Below are positions 1 through 8,985 of a stretch of 17,440 nucleotides of DNA, piece after piece. Both the position numbers and the translations under genes were made by a program. Numbering within the stretch: the stretch's first letter is position 1; every line of letters starts with the position of its first letter. Under the pieces are notes generated by a model, which searched no databases, was not told the origin of the DNA, and was given only the letters and a program-made list of their open reading frames with translations. Source of the DNA: Tetrahymena elliotti 4EA (Eukaryota > Ciliophora > Oligohymenophorea > Hymenostomatida > Tetrahymenidae); NCBI GenBank assembly GCA_000231825.2, contig JH720295.1:426723-444162 (forward strand). The letters are read 5' to 3'.

Positions 1-421
1 TTTTGTTTTTAAAAAATCATTCAATTTTATTTTTTGTGGTGATTAGTAAAGAAATTATATGATATATAAAAATTACAAAAACCTGACTTAATCTTCTTAA
101 ACTTCATTTTACAAAAAATTAATTAATTTTAAAATAAAATAATTTGAAATTAGAATTTCATGATTTGATTGTTTGTAGTACCCTAAAAAATAATAATTGA
201 ATAAGCCATCAAAAACAATATGAGCTAGGAAAATGCTCTCTATAAAAATGAATAAGAGAAAGACTATTTCTGATTTAATAATTTTTTTTGTTGTAATTAT
301 TTGTTTTTAGATTTACTTTTCGAAATATTTAAAAGCAGTGTTTGTTTATTAAAAGAAATTTGATTTAAAAGTGAATTAATAAATCTTTTAATATAAAACG
401 ACAATTTTCATTTTTATTAGA
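1..421. other. AT-rich 5' flank of the pseudokinase-TPR gene
   Basis: This is very AT-rich sequence with homopolymer A and T runs. I see no convincing exon, RNA gene or repeat. It presumably holds the promoter and 5' UTR of the gene starting at 422. A short ATG-initiated stretch near 249 could be imagined as an upstream exon, but no acceptable intron joins it to 422. Confidence 0.5.
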
Positions 422-1975
422 ATGATAACTTTAACTAGTATAAAATCAGTGATTGAAATTTATAAAAAAACCAGGGATGTCTAAATTGATAATTGGAACT
501 ACTTAAAGAAATTTGATTAGCCTGGTGCATTTTTAGAGATTATTGAGTCAGGTATGGAGTATCAGGTTTAGATTATTGCTTTGTAAGATTACTATGGATA
601 ATTATGCTAAACTAAATTAAGTTAAGCTTTATAATAATACGAGTAGCTTAGAGAATTGGAAAGCAATCCATATTTTTTAAGATATTTTGAAGATTTCATA
701 ATTCGGGATTATTTGCTTATAAAATTTGAAAGGACTAAATGCTCTCTTGAAGAATTAATAGATAATAATTTATAATAAATTAGTAGAAGTTTATTCTTAA
801 AAATAGCAAGCTAAATTTTAAATGCTGTTAGATTTTTGCATTCAAACTAACTTTATCTCGGAGAAATGAGCTTAAAAAATGTTTTCTTAGACAAATATAA
901 TAATGTTAAGATACTTGATGTTTAGAAAAACTCTTTTTATTTACAAGAAAAGTTAAAAATAAAATTTGGAAATACTTAAAAACAAGAAGATTCTGATGAT
1001 GTTAGTGATAAAGAATTTTAAGAAGAATAATAATAGTTAATTTATGATTTATAGAAATAAGATTTATTCAAAGTAGGTTCAGTGTTATTTTTTATGGCAG
1101 GAGGAAGTGAAAAAGATTTAAAATTAAGCTTAACAAATGAAATAAATGTAGTAAAAGAATTAGATATTGATAAAGATATTTAAGATATGATAGATATACT
1201 AATAAATATTTAAAAGAAGTATTAGAGTTATACAATTGAATAGATTATAGATTTGGTTAATCATTTAGAAGATAAGTTAATAATAGAAGATAGTATTGTA
1301 AGTAATGTTTTTATTGTTAAAGAAGAATAAATATTTAATAGTGCTGTTGAGTATTTTGAGTAACAGAAATTCAGTATATGTATTAGCATTTTGAAACAAC
1401 TTGTTAAATGTCATAAGGATAATGATAAATACCATGCTTGGTTGGGTAGATCATATGTAGCTACTTAATAATCATCAGAAGGAGAGAAATGGAGCTTGTC
1501 AGCACTGAGATTGAATCCGAAAAATGGATTAGCCTATTTTAATTTAGGAAATATTAATTCAGATCTCTTAAATAATGATGCAATTAAATACTATAAAAAA
1601 GCTTTTGAAATCAATCCTGAATCAGAAAAAATAATATTTAATTTAGGTATTTTTTATGGTAAAAAGAAAATGCATGATGAAGCAATTAAAAGTTATTAAG
1701 ATGCCATCTAATTAAAACCTAATTATTATTCAGCATATAATAACCTAGGAAGTACCTTTGAAACAATCAATAGATTCAATCCAGCTATCAGATCCTTCAA
1801 AAAAGCTATTCAAATCTCACCTGATAAAGAAGAGGCTTATAACAACCTTGGAGTCACTCACTATAACAAAAAAGATTATGAAAAATCAATTAAATATTTT
1901 AAAAAAACTGTCTTCTTAAAACCACAGAACATTAAATATCAATAAAACCTCAGGGTTACCAAAAGTTTTATATGA
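422..1975 (+). CDS. Pseudokinase-like domain fused to TPR repeats (517 aa, intronless, ciliate code)
   Basis: Read with TAA/TAG as Gln, the frame is open from ATG 422 to TGA 1973 and contains several dozen TAA/TAG codons. Residues about 40-290 look like a degenerate protein kinase. There is a hinge-like LIKFE, then an alpha-E-like helix ending FLHSNQLYL. The catalytic loop is LGEMSLKN (146-153), where HRDLKPEN is expected, so Asp becomes Glu and Lys becomes Ser while Asn is kept. The DFG position reads DVQ (D166). An acidic Gln-rich insert follows at about 187-215, then DLFKVGSVLFFM, which resembles kinase helix F. Residues about 303-510 form at least five TPR units, with repeats such as AYFNLGNI, KIIFNLGIFYGK, AYNNLGSTF and AYNNLGVTHY followed by INP/LKP/ISP turns. 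The C-terminal half uses more CAA/CAG and GC than the N-terminal half. A protein-binding scaffold rather than an active kinase is inferred. TPR identity is firm. Kinase ancestry is probable. Confidence 0.85.
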
Positions 1976-2433
1976 GGAAAAAAACAAACAAGTAAACAAA
2001 CAAATTACTCATTATTTCATTTTAAATGTATCCTATTTTATATTATCAAGATCTTAAAATGAATTTCATGCAAATGTTAACTCATAATAAATTTTAAAAA
2101 TTATTTTTACAAACCAAATACTTTTTTCAAATGTAATTTATAATTTTTTACATAAGTAGATATTCTAAATAAACTAACTATCCTTTTTAATTCATTTAAT
2201 ATTTTATTTATAATTTTTTCTGAAAAATATTAAAAATTTTATTTTTAAAATTTTAGTAAAATAATTGTTTACAAGAAAATATTGGATATAAAGTTATTAA
2301 TTACTATTTAATATTTATTTAAAAACACTTTAAAATTTTAGTTAGTAGTAGTTTTTTACATAAAGAAACTTAATTTATTTATTATTAATTTGTTAAAATT
2401 TAAAAATTATAGTGATGTCGTTAATTTATTAAT
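1976..2433. other. Intergenic spacer between convergent genes, with AAAC-type microsatellite
   Basis: This is AT-rich 3' flanking sequence of the two convergent genes. At about 1979-2005 there is a short imperfect AAAC/AAGT tandem repeat just downstream of the TPR gene stop. A complementary TTTG-rich tract lies upstream of the acidic-protein gene near 6430-6466. No coding frame or RNA is recognisable. Confidence 0.6.
1979..2005. repeat. Imperfect (AAAC)n microsatellite
   Basis: Tandem AAAC/AAGT-type tetranucleotide units lie directly after the TGA of the pseudokinase-TPR gene. Probably simple 3' UTR or spacer sequence. Confidence 0.6.
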
Positions 2434-4380
2434 TCATGATTATGTAATTTAATTAGGTAATAAAAGGAGTTAGTAGACTTAATTTTATGAGAATATTCCT
2501 TCATAAAATATTTTGTTGGATATTTTTATGGCAAGTTATTATTAATTATCATTGAAATTAGATATTTTTTCTTTAATTAATTAAATTTCTGTTTTAGCTT
2601 GCTCAAGTAGTGCTTACTTTTGTTATTATATTCTTCTAACTTTAACAGCTTAGAATAACTTCTAAATTTTTTCTTAGGGATTCTCAAAAGTATGTTTAGA
2701 ATTATGATTAAAATATTAATATATTTAAGATAGAGAATATCTTGTTGTAGTTTTATATCTCAAAGAGCCACAAAGTAAGTCAATCATGCTTTAAGAGTAG
2801 TTATTTTTAATGAATTTGCTAATTTCAATTGCTTTGTTAAGTTCAATGAAAGAACCTTTGATTTGATTTTCAGCTACTTCGCAAATGTCATGGAAAATGC
2901 AGCAATTTTTTGATTATTTATGATTTTATTTAAAGTTTTTTATATTGAATTTTTATTAGGAAGTGGTTGATTGAAAAATAGAAAAATTGGGAGAAATGAT
3001 AGATTTAAGTATTAAATATCCTATATTAAGAACAATATCAGATTATACTTCTTAGATTTATTCAATTTTCTCATTCATTTAGTAATAGAAAGATAATTAT
3101 TTAATTCTTTTTAAGTCTTCATCAATAGAGTCTGATGAGAATCTGTGGCCCAAAAAAACTTTGAATTCTTTATCAAAAAGGATGTTTGAAAATGAGATTC
3201 CATTTCTTAGGTGTATTTGTAAGTTACAAAGACTTAAAAATTAAGAATAAACTTAACTAAATATTTAATAAATAAATGTCTCATTTAAAATTTTAGAGTA
3301 CTAAAGTAGATCAAAAAGGGATTTATTTTCAAAGTATTAAGACTTAATATAAATGAATTAATTCTAATGTTCTTCTGTTGGAATGGTATTGATCTAATTT
3401 ACTGATTCAATTTCTTAGAATTTAATTTAATTTTCCAAAATATTTGATGAATTAAATGGATAAGATTGATTTTACAAGTCATTTCTTATTGCTTAGATTT
3501 CGTATTTGTTAGATTTTATTCTTTTAATTACACAGAAATCGAGCGATGAGCAATCAAATGCTTTGAAAGTATCTACTTCGAGTCCATCTTACAACTTTTA
3601 AAGCAATATAAATTTATTGTTTTACATTTCATTTTTGTTTGATTAATTTGTTTGTGGAGGTAGAACCAGATTCAATTTGTTTCCTTATATTTTAATAATT
3701 TTTCTAGATGAATTTCTATCAGAAATTGGGTGAATTTCAAATTCTTAATTTGAAGATAAAAAACTAGTTTTTTGTTTATTTAATATTGCTGTCTATTTGA
3801 TATTTTTATTATCATTTGCTGAAATTTAATTAAGATTTATTTATTCATCCAATAAATATTCTTTTGATGGCATTTTATCTAAAAAGCTATTTCTCTCACT
3901 ATTCATTGTCTTTAGCTTAAATTGAGGCATTTTATCTTCTAATTTGTTGAGTTTTTTTAATTCAGTATTTTATTATGAGCATTTCTCTAATTCTGAAAAT
4001 GATTTAACTGAAGAAAAAACAGACAATCTTTTTGATTTTTTAGCAGTCTTTTATGCATTGAAATAGTTTAAGAAAATATTTTCTTAAAATAATTCATTGC
4101 AGTTATTATGAAGATTATTAATAGATAAGTCATTCACAGAATTTTAACTTGTAAAACTCTTTTAGGAAAAAGCAAAAGAAGAAAAGCTTTAAGAAGATGA
4201 AGACGAAGAATTTGTAGAGGACTAGGTGTTGCAAATAACTCTTAAATTTTGTTATCTATTGTTGTAAAAGTAACCATTTTCACTCATTGATTTAACAGAG
4301 TCAATTTTTTTACTTAGAGGAGGCTTTGAGCTCAGTATAACTTGAGAATTTTTTCTTTTGAGAGGTGATATAATACACAT
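2434..4380 (-). CDS. Kinase-like protein with degenerate catalytic motifs (648 aa, intronless, ciliate code)
   Basis: On the minus strand the frame is open from ATG (4380-4378) to TGA (2436-2434) when TAA/TAG are Gln. No ATG lies between this start and 4450, so the start is the natural one. Residues 1-260 are low complexity, with a Ser-rich stretch around 52-80 and Asn/Gln/Lys-rich sequence. Residues about 268-560 look like a kinase fold: FCVIKRI fits the VAIK strand, YIKSQYFENKSLFDLL fits the hinge and helix D, and IFSQVYSQFLSLCNLQIHL fits helix E. RNGISFSNILFD occupies the catalytic loop at about residue 390, so the catalytic Asp position is Gly, the Lys position is Ser and Asn is kept. The DFG position reads LGH. 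The C terminus, about 590-635, is Gln/Lys-rich and probably coiled coil. An inactive pseudokinase is inferred. The Ser at the Lys position and the retained Asn are shared with the convergent neighbour, hinting at common origin. Confidence 0.75.
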
Positions 4381-5531
4381 ATTATTTGGTTAGTGGAAAA
4401 TGATTTGTGGATTTTAGTAAAATTTTTATAAATTAATTAATTATGAATATATGATCAATTATTAATAAATTAATAAAATTAGAAAGTAGAGCCAGTCTCC
4501 TAGAAATATTACTTAATTATTCCTTAGTATATATTGATGGATTGATTGAATTAATAACTGTGGTCTATAACAAGTTCTTCGAAATTAATTTATGTTGTAA
4601 CATGAATAGATTTCACAAATTATGCAACGCCTTTTAAGTGATTATAATCATTACTAAAAATCAGTTACAAATTAAATCTTAAATATGTTTTTTAATTAAA
4701 CTTTTGTCCATCTCTAAATTAATTTCACTTTATAAAATTCATTTTCTATTATTAAAGAAAATTCAATATTTCAACAAAATATTTTTTTTTATTTTTTTTC
4801 CTTTAATTTATCACTCCAAAGATATCAAGTATTTTTCTAAATTAATATTTTACAATAAGAAGGATGATGGAAAATAATAAAATTTTAATTAATATAACCA
4901 AAAATATTATTGATCCTGTTTATCATTATAAAAATAAATTATAAAGTGTAGAGGAAAATTGAATTATTGTTCTATTAACTTAGAGAAGGTTCAAAGAATA
5001 TTTTAGAAATGTAATTATTAATAATGAGTAAAAAAGAAGAAGAATGAGAATAAAATTGGTTGGTTAAAAATAATCCTTAACTTTTATATTAATAAAAGAA
5101 AAAGGAATCAAATGAATGCTGCTGCTGTTGTTGTAAATATATGTAAATACTCTTTAATTTATTGCTTTGAATCGAATAAAGATAATATTTTATTTGGTAG
5201 ATATTAACTTTCTTAACAGAAATTAAGAGTTAATTTTATAAATAAGATGCAAGCACGTTAATTGAAATAATTAGCTTTACTATTACTAATTGATCAAATA
5301 TAGGAAAGATTAATTTTGATCTACTTTTTTTTTTGCTATAATTCAAGCTGCCTCTTTTTGCTAAAAGAAAGCAATAAATAGAACCAAATAAATAAAAAAT
5401 TAATAAACTCTGGCTATTTATTTTATGGAATAAACCTAAACTTCAATACTTGCATGAAGGTGATACTGATAATATATTATATATACACATACATTTTTAT
5501 TAAAATGATTTAATTAATTTACAAGTTAATT
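4381..5531. other. 1.15 kb AT-rich intergenic region
   Basis: This stretch lies upstream of the minus-strand kinase-like gene and downstream of the minus-strand acidic-protein gene, so it should hold the promoter of the former and the 3' UTR of the latter. It is AT-rich with long A/T runs and a small GCT/GTT run near 5117-5132. One plus-strand ATG frame at 4864 codes for about 33 residues and is not convincing. No RNA gene is seen. Confidence 0.5.
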
Positions 5532-6412
5532 TCATTGTTAGATGTCGGTTATTAAGCATTTGACTTTTTGTTCCCATACATTCTTACTAATTTATTAAAT
5601 TAAAAAAAATCAATATCAGAATTTATAGAGTCTATAAACTAATTAAATATTTTTACTCAGAAGCCCAAGAAGGAGGTTTTAATGTGAAGCTGCTCATAAT
5701 TTATTTTATTTTTTCAACATCAATTTCTTTTTTTCTAGGATCTTTTTCAGGAGGTAAATCTTTAAAATCTTCTTCCTTTTAAAACTCTGACCACTTTTAA
5801 TATTTAAAAACAAAATTCTCTTTAACCAAAATCAATTAAATTATTCTTTTACATCTCCTTCTTCATCGTCATCATCTCCATTTTAATCAGCGTCATTATC
5901 AAGGGGTTAGTAATAATCTTCTACGCATCTATTATCATCTTCTTCCTCTTCCTCTTCATTTTATTTGTCCTCATTTTGCACTATTTTTTGTTATTTTATC
6001 ATAAAAATTTCATAGTTTGTCTAATATATTTTTACCTTGTTTTGCACCATCTTCTTTTTAATTCACATTTTCTTCTTTTTTATCATCTGAAAGGTTTTCT
6101 TTTTAACTATCATTTTGCTTGCTTTTATTAACTTCTTCTTTATCATCTTTAAATTAAGTTCCATCTTCAAATTCATTTTTTTCAAACTTTCCTTACAATT
6201 TCAGCTCTGCACCTTAATAATTTGGATCTTCATATTTTTAACATTTTTCATAATCATCTTGCATCATTTTTAACTATCTTGCCACCATATTATCCTTTAT
6301 TATGTTTAAATTGCCATTTTCTTTGCTAATTCATTAATAAAATTACAATTTATTCCATAGTCATTCCTTTTCTGATTGTTCCTACAAAATCATCCTATAA
6401 AAAACCGTCCAT
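5532..6412 (-). CDS. Small acidic protein with C-terminal PPSWA..W motif, five exons (207 aa)
   Basis: Proposed exons on the minus strand are 6412-6347, 6273-6036, 5980-5853, 5793-5657 and 5586-5532. Introns of 73, 55, 59 and 70 nt are all GT..AG, and the joined frame has only TGA 5534-5532 as stop. Without these introns each frame ends quickly in TGA. Exons 2-3 (residues about 23-144) are very acidic and lysine-rich, with runs of Glu/Asp, and look disordered. Exons 4-5 encode a conserved-looking tail: DLPPEKDPRKKEIDVEKIK, then IMSSFTLKPPSWASDKNVWE. The hydrophobic-M-x2-F-x-L..P-x-W-A..W pattern recalls the C terminus of male-enhanced antigen 1 (MEA1)-type proteins, but that match is from memory and tentative. 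Exons 2-5 are well supported. The first exon and its 73-nt intron are less certain, since a start at ATG 6288 directly in exon 2 frame is an alternative. Confidence 0.7.
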
Positions 6413-6429
6413 TTATAAAAAACTAGAAT

Positions 6430-6466
6430 CGTTTGCTTGTTTGTGTTTTACTTGTTTGTTTTAAAA
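6430..6466. repeat. TTTG-rich microsatellite upstream of the acidic-protein gene
   Basis: Imperfect TTTG/TTAC tetranucleotide units lie about 20-55 nt upstream of the proposed ATG at 6412 on the minus strand, so they would be AAAC/CAAG-rich leader sequence in the transcript. No function is assigned. Confidence 0.5.
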
Positions 6467-6604
6467 GTTGCGCAATTTAAATTTTAGAAATAAGATATTT
6501 TTTGAAATTTCTAATTAAATTGTTAATTTGTTTTGATGAATATTATTTAATTACATTCTTTTTTATACAACCCGTAAACAATTCAAAGCTTCAATTGTAA
6601 TAAA

Positions 6605-6685
6605 GATGGCGTGCCTGAGTGGTCAAAGGGATAAGCGAAGGGCTTATTGCTCTAAAGCATGTGGGTTCGATTCCCATCGCCATTA
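6605..6685 (+). tRNA. Class II tRNA, Leu(AAG)-like, with aberrant anticodon loop
   Basis: The 81-nt cloverleaf folds as follows. Acceptor is GATGGCG with CGCCATT, giving a G1-U72 wobble and discriminator A73. The D stem is CCT/AGG with loop GAGTGGTCAA. The anticodon stem is ATAAG/CTTAT. The long variable arm is TGCT-CTAA-AGCA. The T arm has the perfect B-box core GGTTCGATTCC. A pol III terminator T-run follows at 6688. The long variable arm restricts identity to Leu or Ser, and A73 with G37 favours Leu. The 7-nt anticodon loop reads CGAAGGG: anticodon AAG at 34-36, but position 33 is G instead of the near-universal U. C32 and G38 could pair and shrink the loop to five bases. It may be a pseudogene or a variant of a Leu(AAG) gene. 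Confidence 0.75.
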
Positions 6686-7046
6686 CCTTTTTTTTTTTAT
6701 TTATTTTTTAATTAATTTTTTTAATAAAAAAATCCTCCAATTTTGTTCCCAAAACAGTTTTTTTTAAATAAAAAAATGAAAAAATATTGAAATGATTTTG
6801 CAATTTGAATGAAAAAAATTTAATTTTTAAATTAATTTTAATATCATTTTAAAATGGTAATTGAAAGATAGATCTAATATGGTGTAATATAACAGAAGTA
6901 AATTGGGAAAGAAGATATCTTATTTTGAGTAAAGAGAGTTCTTTAATTAGATATTTGTAGAAAAATAAATAATTGATAAATTAATCAAAAGTATATTATC
7001 AAAATCTTATATCTAAATATAATAAACGCTTATTAGCGAACAAACA
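6686..7046. other. AT-rich spacer between tRNA and aldehyde dehydrogenase gene
   Basis: Apart from the pol III T-run at its left end, this stretch shows only AT-rich sequence. It should contain the promoter and leader of the aldehyde dehydrogenase gene. The context directly before the ATG at 7047 is A-rich (GAACAAACA), as is common for ciliate start codons. Confidence 0.5.
6687..6698 (+). terminator. RNA polymerase III T-run terminator
   Basis: An uninterrupted run of more than ten T residues begins 3 nt after the tRNA 3' end, the usual pol III stop signal. Confidence 0.7.
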
Positions 7047-8698
7047 ATGCAACAATAAACATAGACAGTAGCAAGTGCTTAGAGAAAGTTCTAAAGTGTC
7101 AATCCCTCAACAAATGAGATAATTGAAACTTTTGAATTTGATAGCAGAGAAGAGATTTTATCTAAAATTGATAAAGGTTTTGAAGCTTTCAAAACTTACA
7201 AAAAGGTTCCAGTTAGTGAAAGAGCTGCAAGATATTAGAAGTTCGCAGATATTTTAGAAAGTCATGCTGATGCCATAGCAAGAACAATCACAGAAGAAAT
7301 GGGAAAGCCAATCGTACTTGCAAGAGGAGAAGTTTCAAGAGTTGCTTACCATTATAAATTCTACTCTCAAAATGCTGAACACTTCAATAAAACTTCCCCA
7401 GTTAAAACTGAAGCTGATCATTCTTATATTGTTTTTGAACCTTTAGGATTAATTCATATTATTATCCCTTTTAACTTCCCTTTCTGGTTAGCATTCAAAG
7501 CAGCTGCTTCTTACATGACCATAGGAAATGCTGTCATAGTTAGAGGCTCTGACTCTACTCCTCGTACAACAAAACTTATGAAGCAATTCATGGAACTCGC
7601 TGGTATTCCCATTTACTTTTTATTTAAATAGCTCAAAAATGAAAAATATAGTGCATTTTAAAGGATTCAATCAATTTAAAAAGCCTTTGATTTAAACCTA
7701 TGCATATTGTAATAAAATATCAAAATGATTCTATATTAATTTAGGATTTGGTGATGAATTTTAGATTGTCTACAGCAAATAAGAAGATTTAGAGTTTATA
7801 GTTTCTAATCCTAAAATTAGAGGTGTTTCTTTCACAGGTAGTTCAGCAGCAGGTTCAATTATTGCAAGCACAAGTGGAAAATATCTTAAAAAGTGTGTTA
7901 TGGAGTTAGGTGGAAGTGATCCCTTCATTTTATTAGAAGATGCCAATGTTGATTTTGCTATTGAGGTATTCGATTAAAGACGAACCTTTTTAATTAAAAT
8001 ATTCTTAAAAGGAAATCTAAATAGTAATTTATATAAATAAACAATAGGTTGCTATTAAAAGTAGACTTAAAAATGGAGGATAAGTTTGCAATAGCTCAAA
8101 GAGATTTTTGATCCACTAAAATTTATATGAGTCTTTCAAGAAGAAGCTTATTGAATATTTGTAAAATGTTAAGATAGGTGATCCTATTAACGAAGAAACT
8201 GAATTAGGACCATTAGCAAGAAAAGATTTAGTAGATAATTTACAAAGACAAGTTAAATAGGCTATTGATGAAGATAGTGCTACTTTATTGCATGGTAATA
8301 AATTCCCAGAACATTTATAGGAAAAATATAAATCAGGATTTTTCCTTGAACCAATTGTTATGGAAGTTAAAAGCTTAAAGAGCATTCTTATGAGAGAAGA
8401 AACATTCGGTCCTCTCTTCGCTCTTTACAAAGTCAAAGATGCTCAAGAAGCTTTAGAAATTGCTAATGACTCTGAATATGGATTAGGTTCAGTAATTATT
8501 TCAAAAGATACCCATGGAGCAGAAAAAATAGCTAGAGAAATCGAATGTGGTATGGCTATGATCAATTAAGTATCTTTATCAGACACAAGATGCAGCTCTG
8601 GTGGTGTCAAAAGAAGTGGTTATGGAAGAGAATGTGGATAATGGGGTTGCCATGAATTTGCTAACATCAAGACTGTTTGGGTTGAAGAACACAAATGA
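7047..8698 (+). CDS. Aldehyde dehydrogenase, succinate-semialdehyde/YneI type, three exons (about 475 aa)
   Basis: Proposed exons are 7047-7602, 7745-7965 and 8048-8698; TGA is at 8696-8698 and TAA/TAG are Gln. The protein is a cytosolic-type ALDH with no obvious targeting peptide, oxidising an aldehyde (succinic semialdehyde is the likeliest by family) with NAD(P)+. Visible motifs are IPFNFPFW (oxyanion Asn, residue 143), VSFTGSSAAGS (cofactor loop), KKCVMELGGSDPF (general base Glu239), NGGQVCNSSKRF (nucleophile Cys273, 34 residues after the Glu as expected), GDPINEETELGPLA, EETFGPLFALYKV, and the C-terminal GGVKRSGYGRE and NIKTVWV. These fit YneI-like enzymes closely. The cofactor lysine usually seen in LLK-type segments reads Arg (VIVRGSD). 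Intron 2 (7966-8047) is clear. The intron 1 donor is uncertain: GTATTC at 7603 keeps frame but omits about nine residues expected after AGIP, while GTGCAT at 7651 keeps frame but inserts odd sequence. Confidence 0.9.
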
Positions 8699-8985
8699 AA
8701 AAAAATTAAAAATAATTAAACAATATTTTATAATACTATTATATGTATTTATCAAATTAAATCATTATAATTTTTTAATAAAAAGTTAAGAAATTTGCAA
8801 TATTCATTTTTTTGAGTATTTATTTTAATAATTTATTTTATCTCCAATAAATTAATTGCATTAAAAAAATTTCATATATCAATCATTGAATAAACATTCT
8901 ATATAAAATATAAATTAATGATCTTAATGATATTTGATACATTTAATCAAACTTAGTAAATAGAATTGATCATTATTAATAAGTG
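8699..8985. other. Spacer between convergent aldehyde dehydrogenase and LRR genes
   Basis: AT-rich sequence holding the 3' UTRs of both convergent genes. No coding or RNA feature is seen. Confidence 0.5.

Noticed and set aside
4864..5029. Possible tiny two-exon plus-strand gene (MMENNKILINITKNI...)
   Set aside because: The frame is A/T-driven, about 40 residues at most, needs a weak GTGTAG donor and has no recognisable domain. Chance is likelier where only TGA stops.
5101..5150. GCTGCTGCTGTTGTT run as a possible poly-amino-acid coding repeat
   Set aside because: It is short, not within any supported frame, and lies in an intergenic spacer.
8116..8385. Minus-strand open frame opposite the aldehyde dehydrogenase third exon
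   Set aside because: It is a shadow of the well-supported plus-strand exon with all ALDH motifs.
8601..8789. Plus-strand open frame starting at 8601
   Set aside because: It is out of frame with the aldehyde dehydrogenase C terminus (GGVKRSGYGRE...TVWV) that occupies the same bases.
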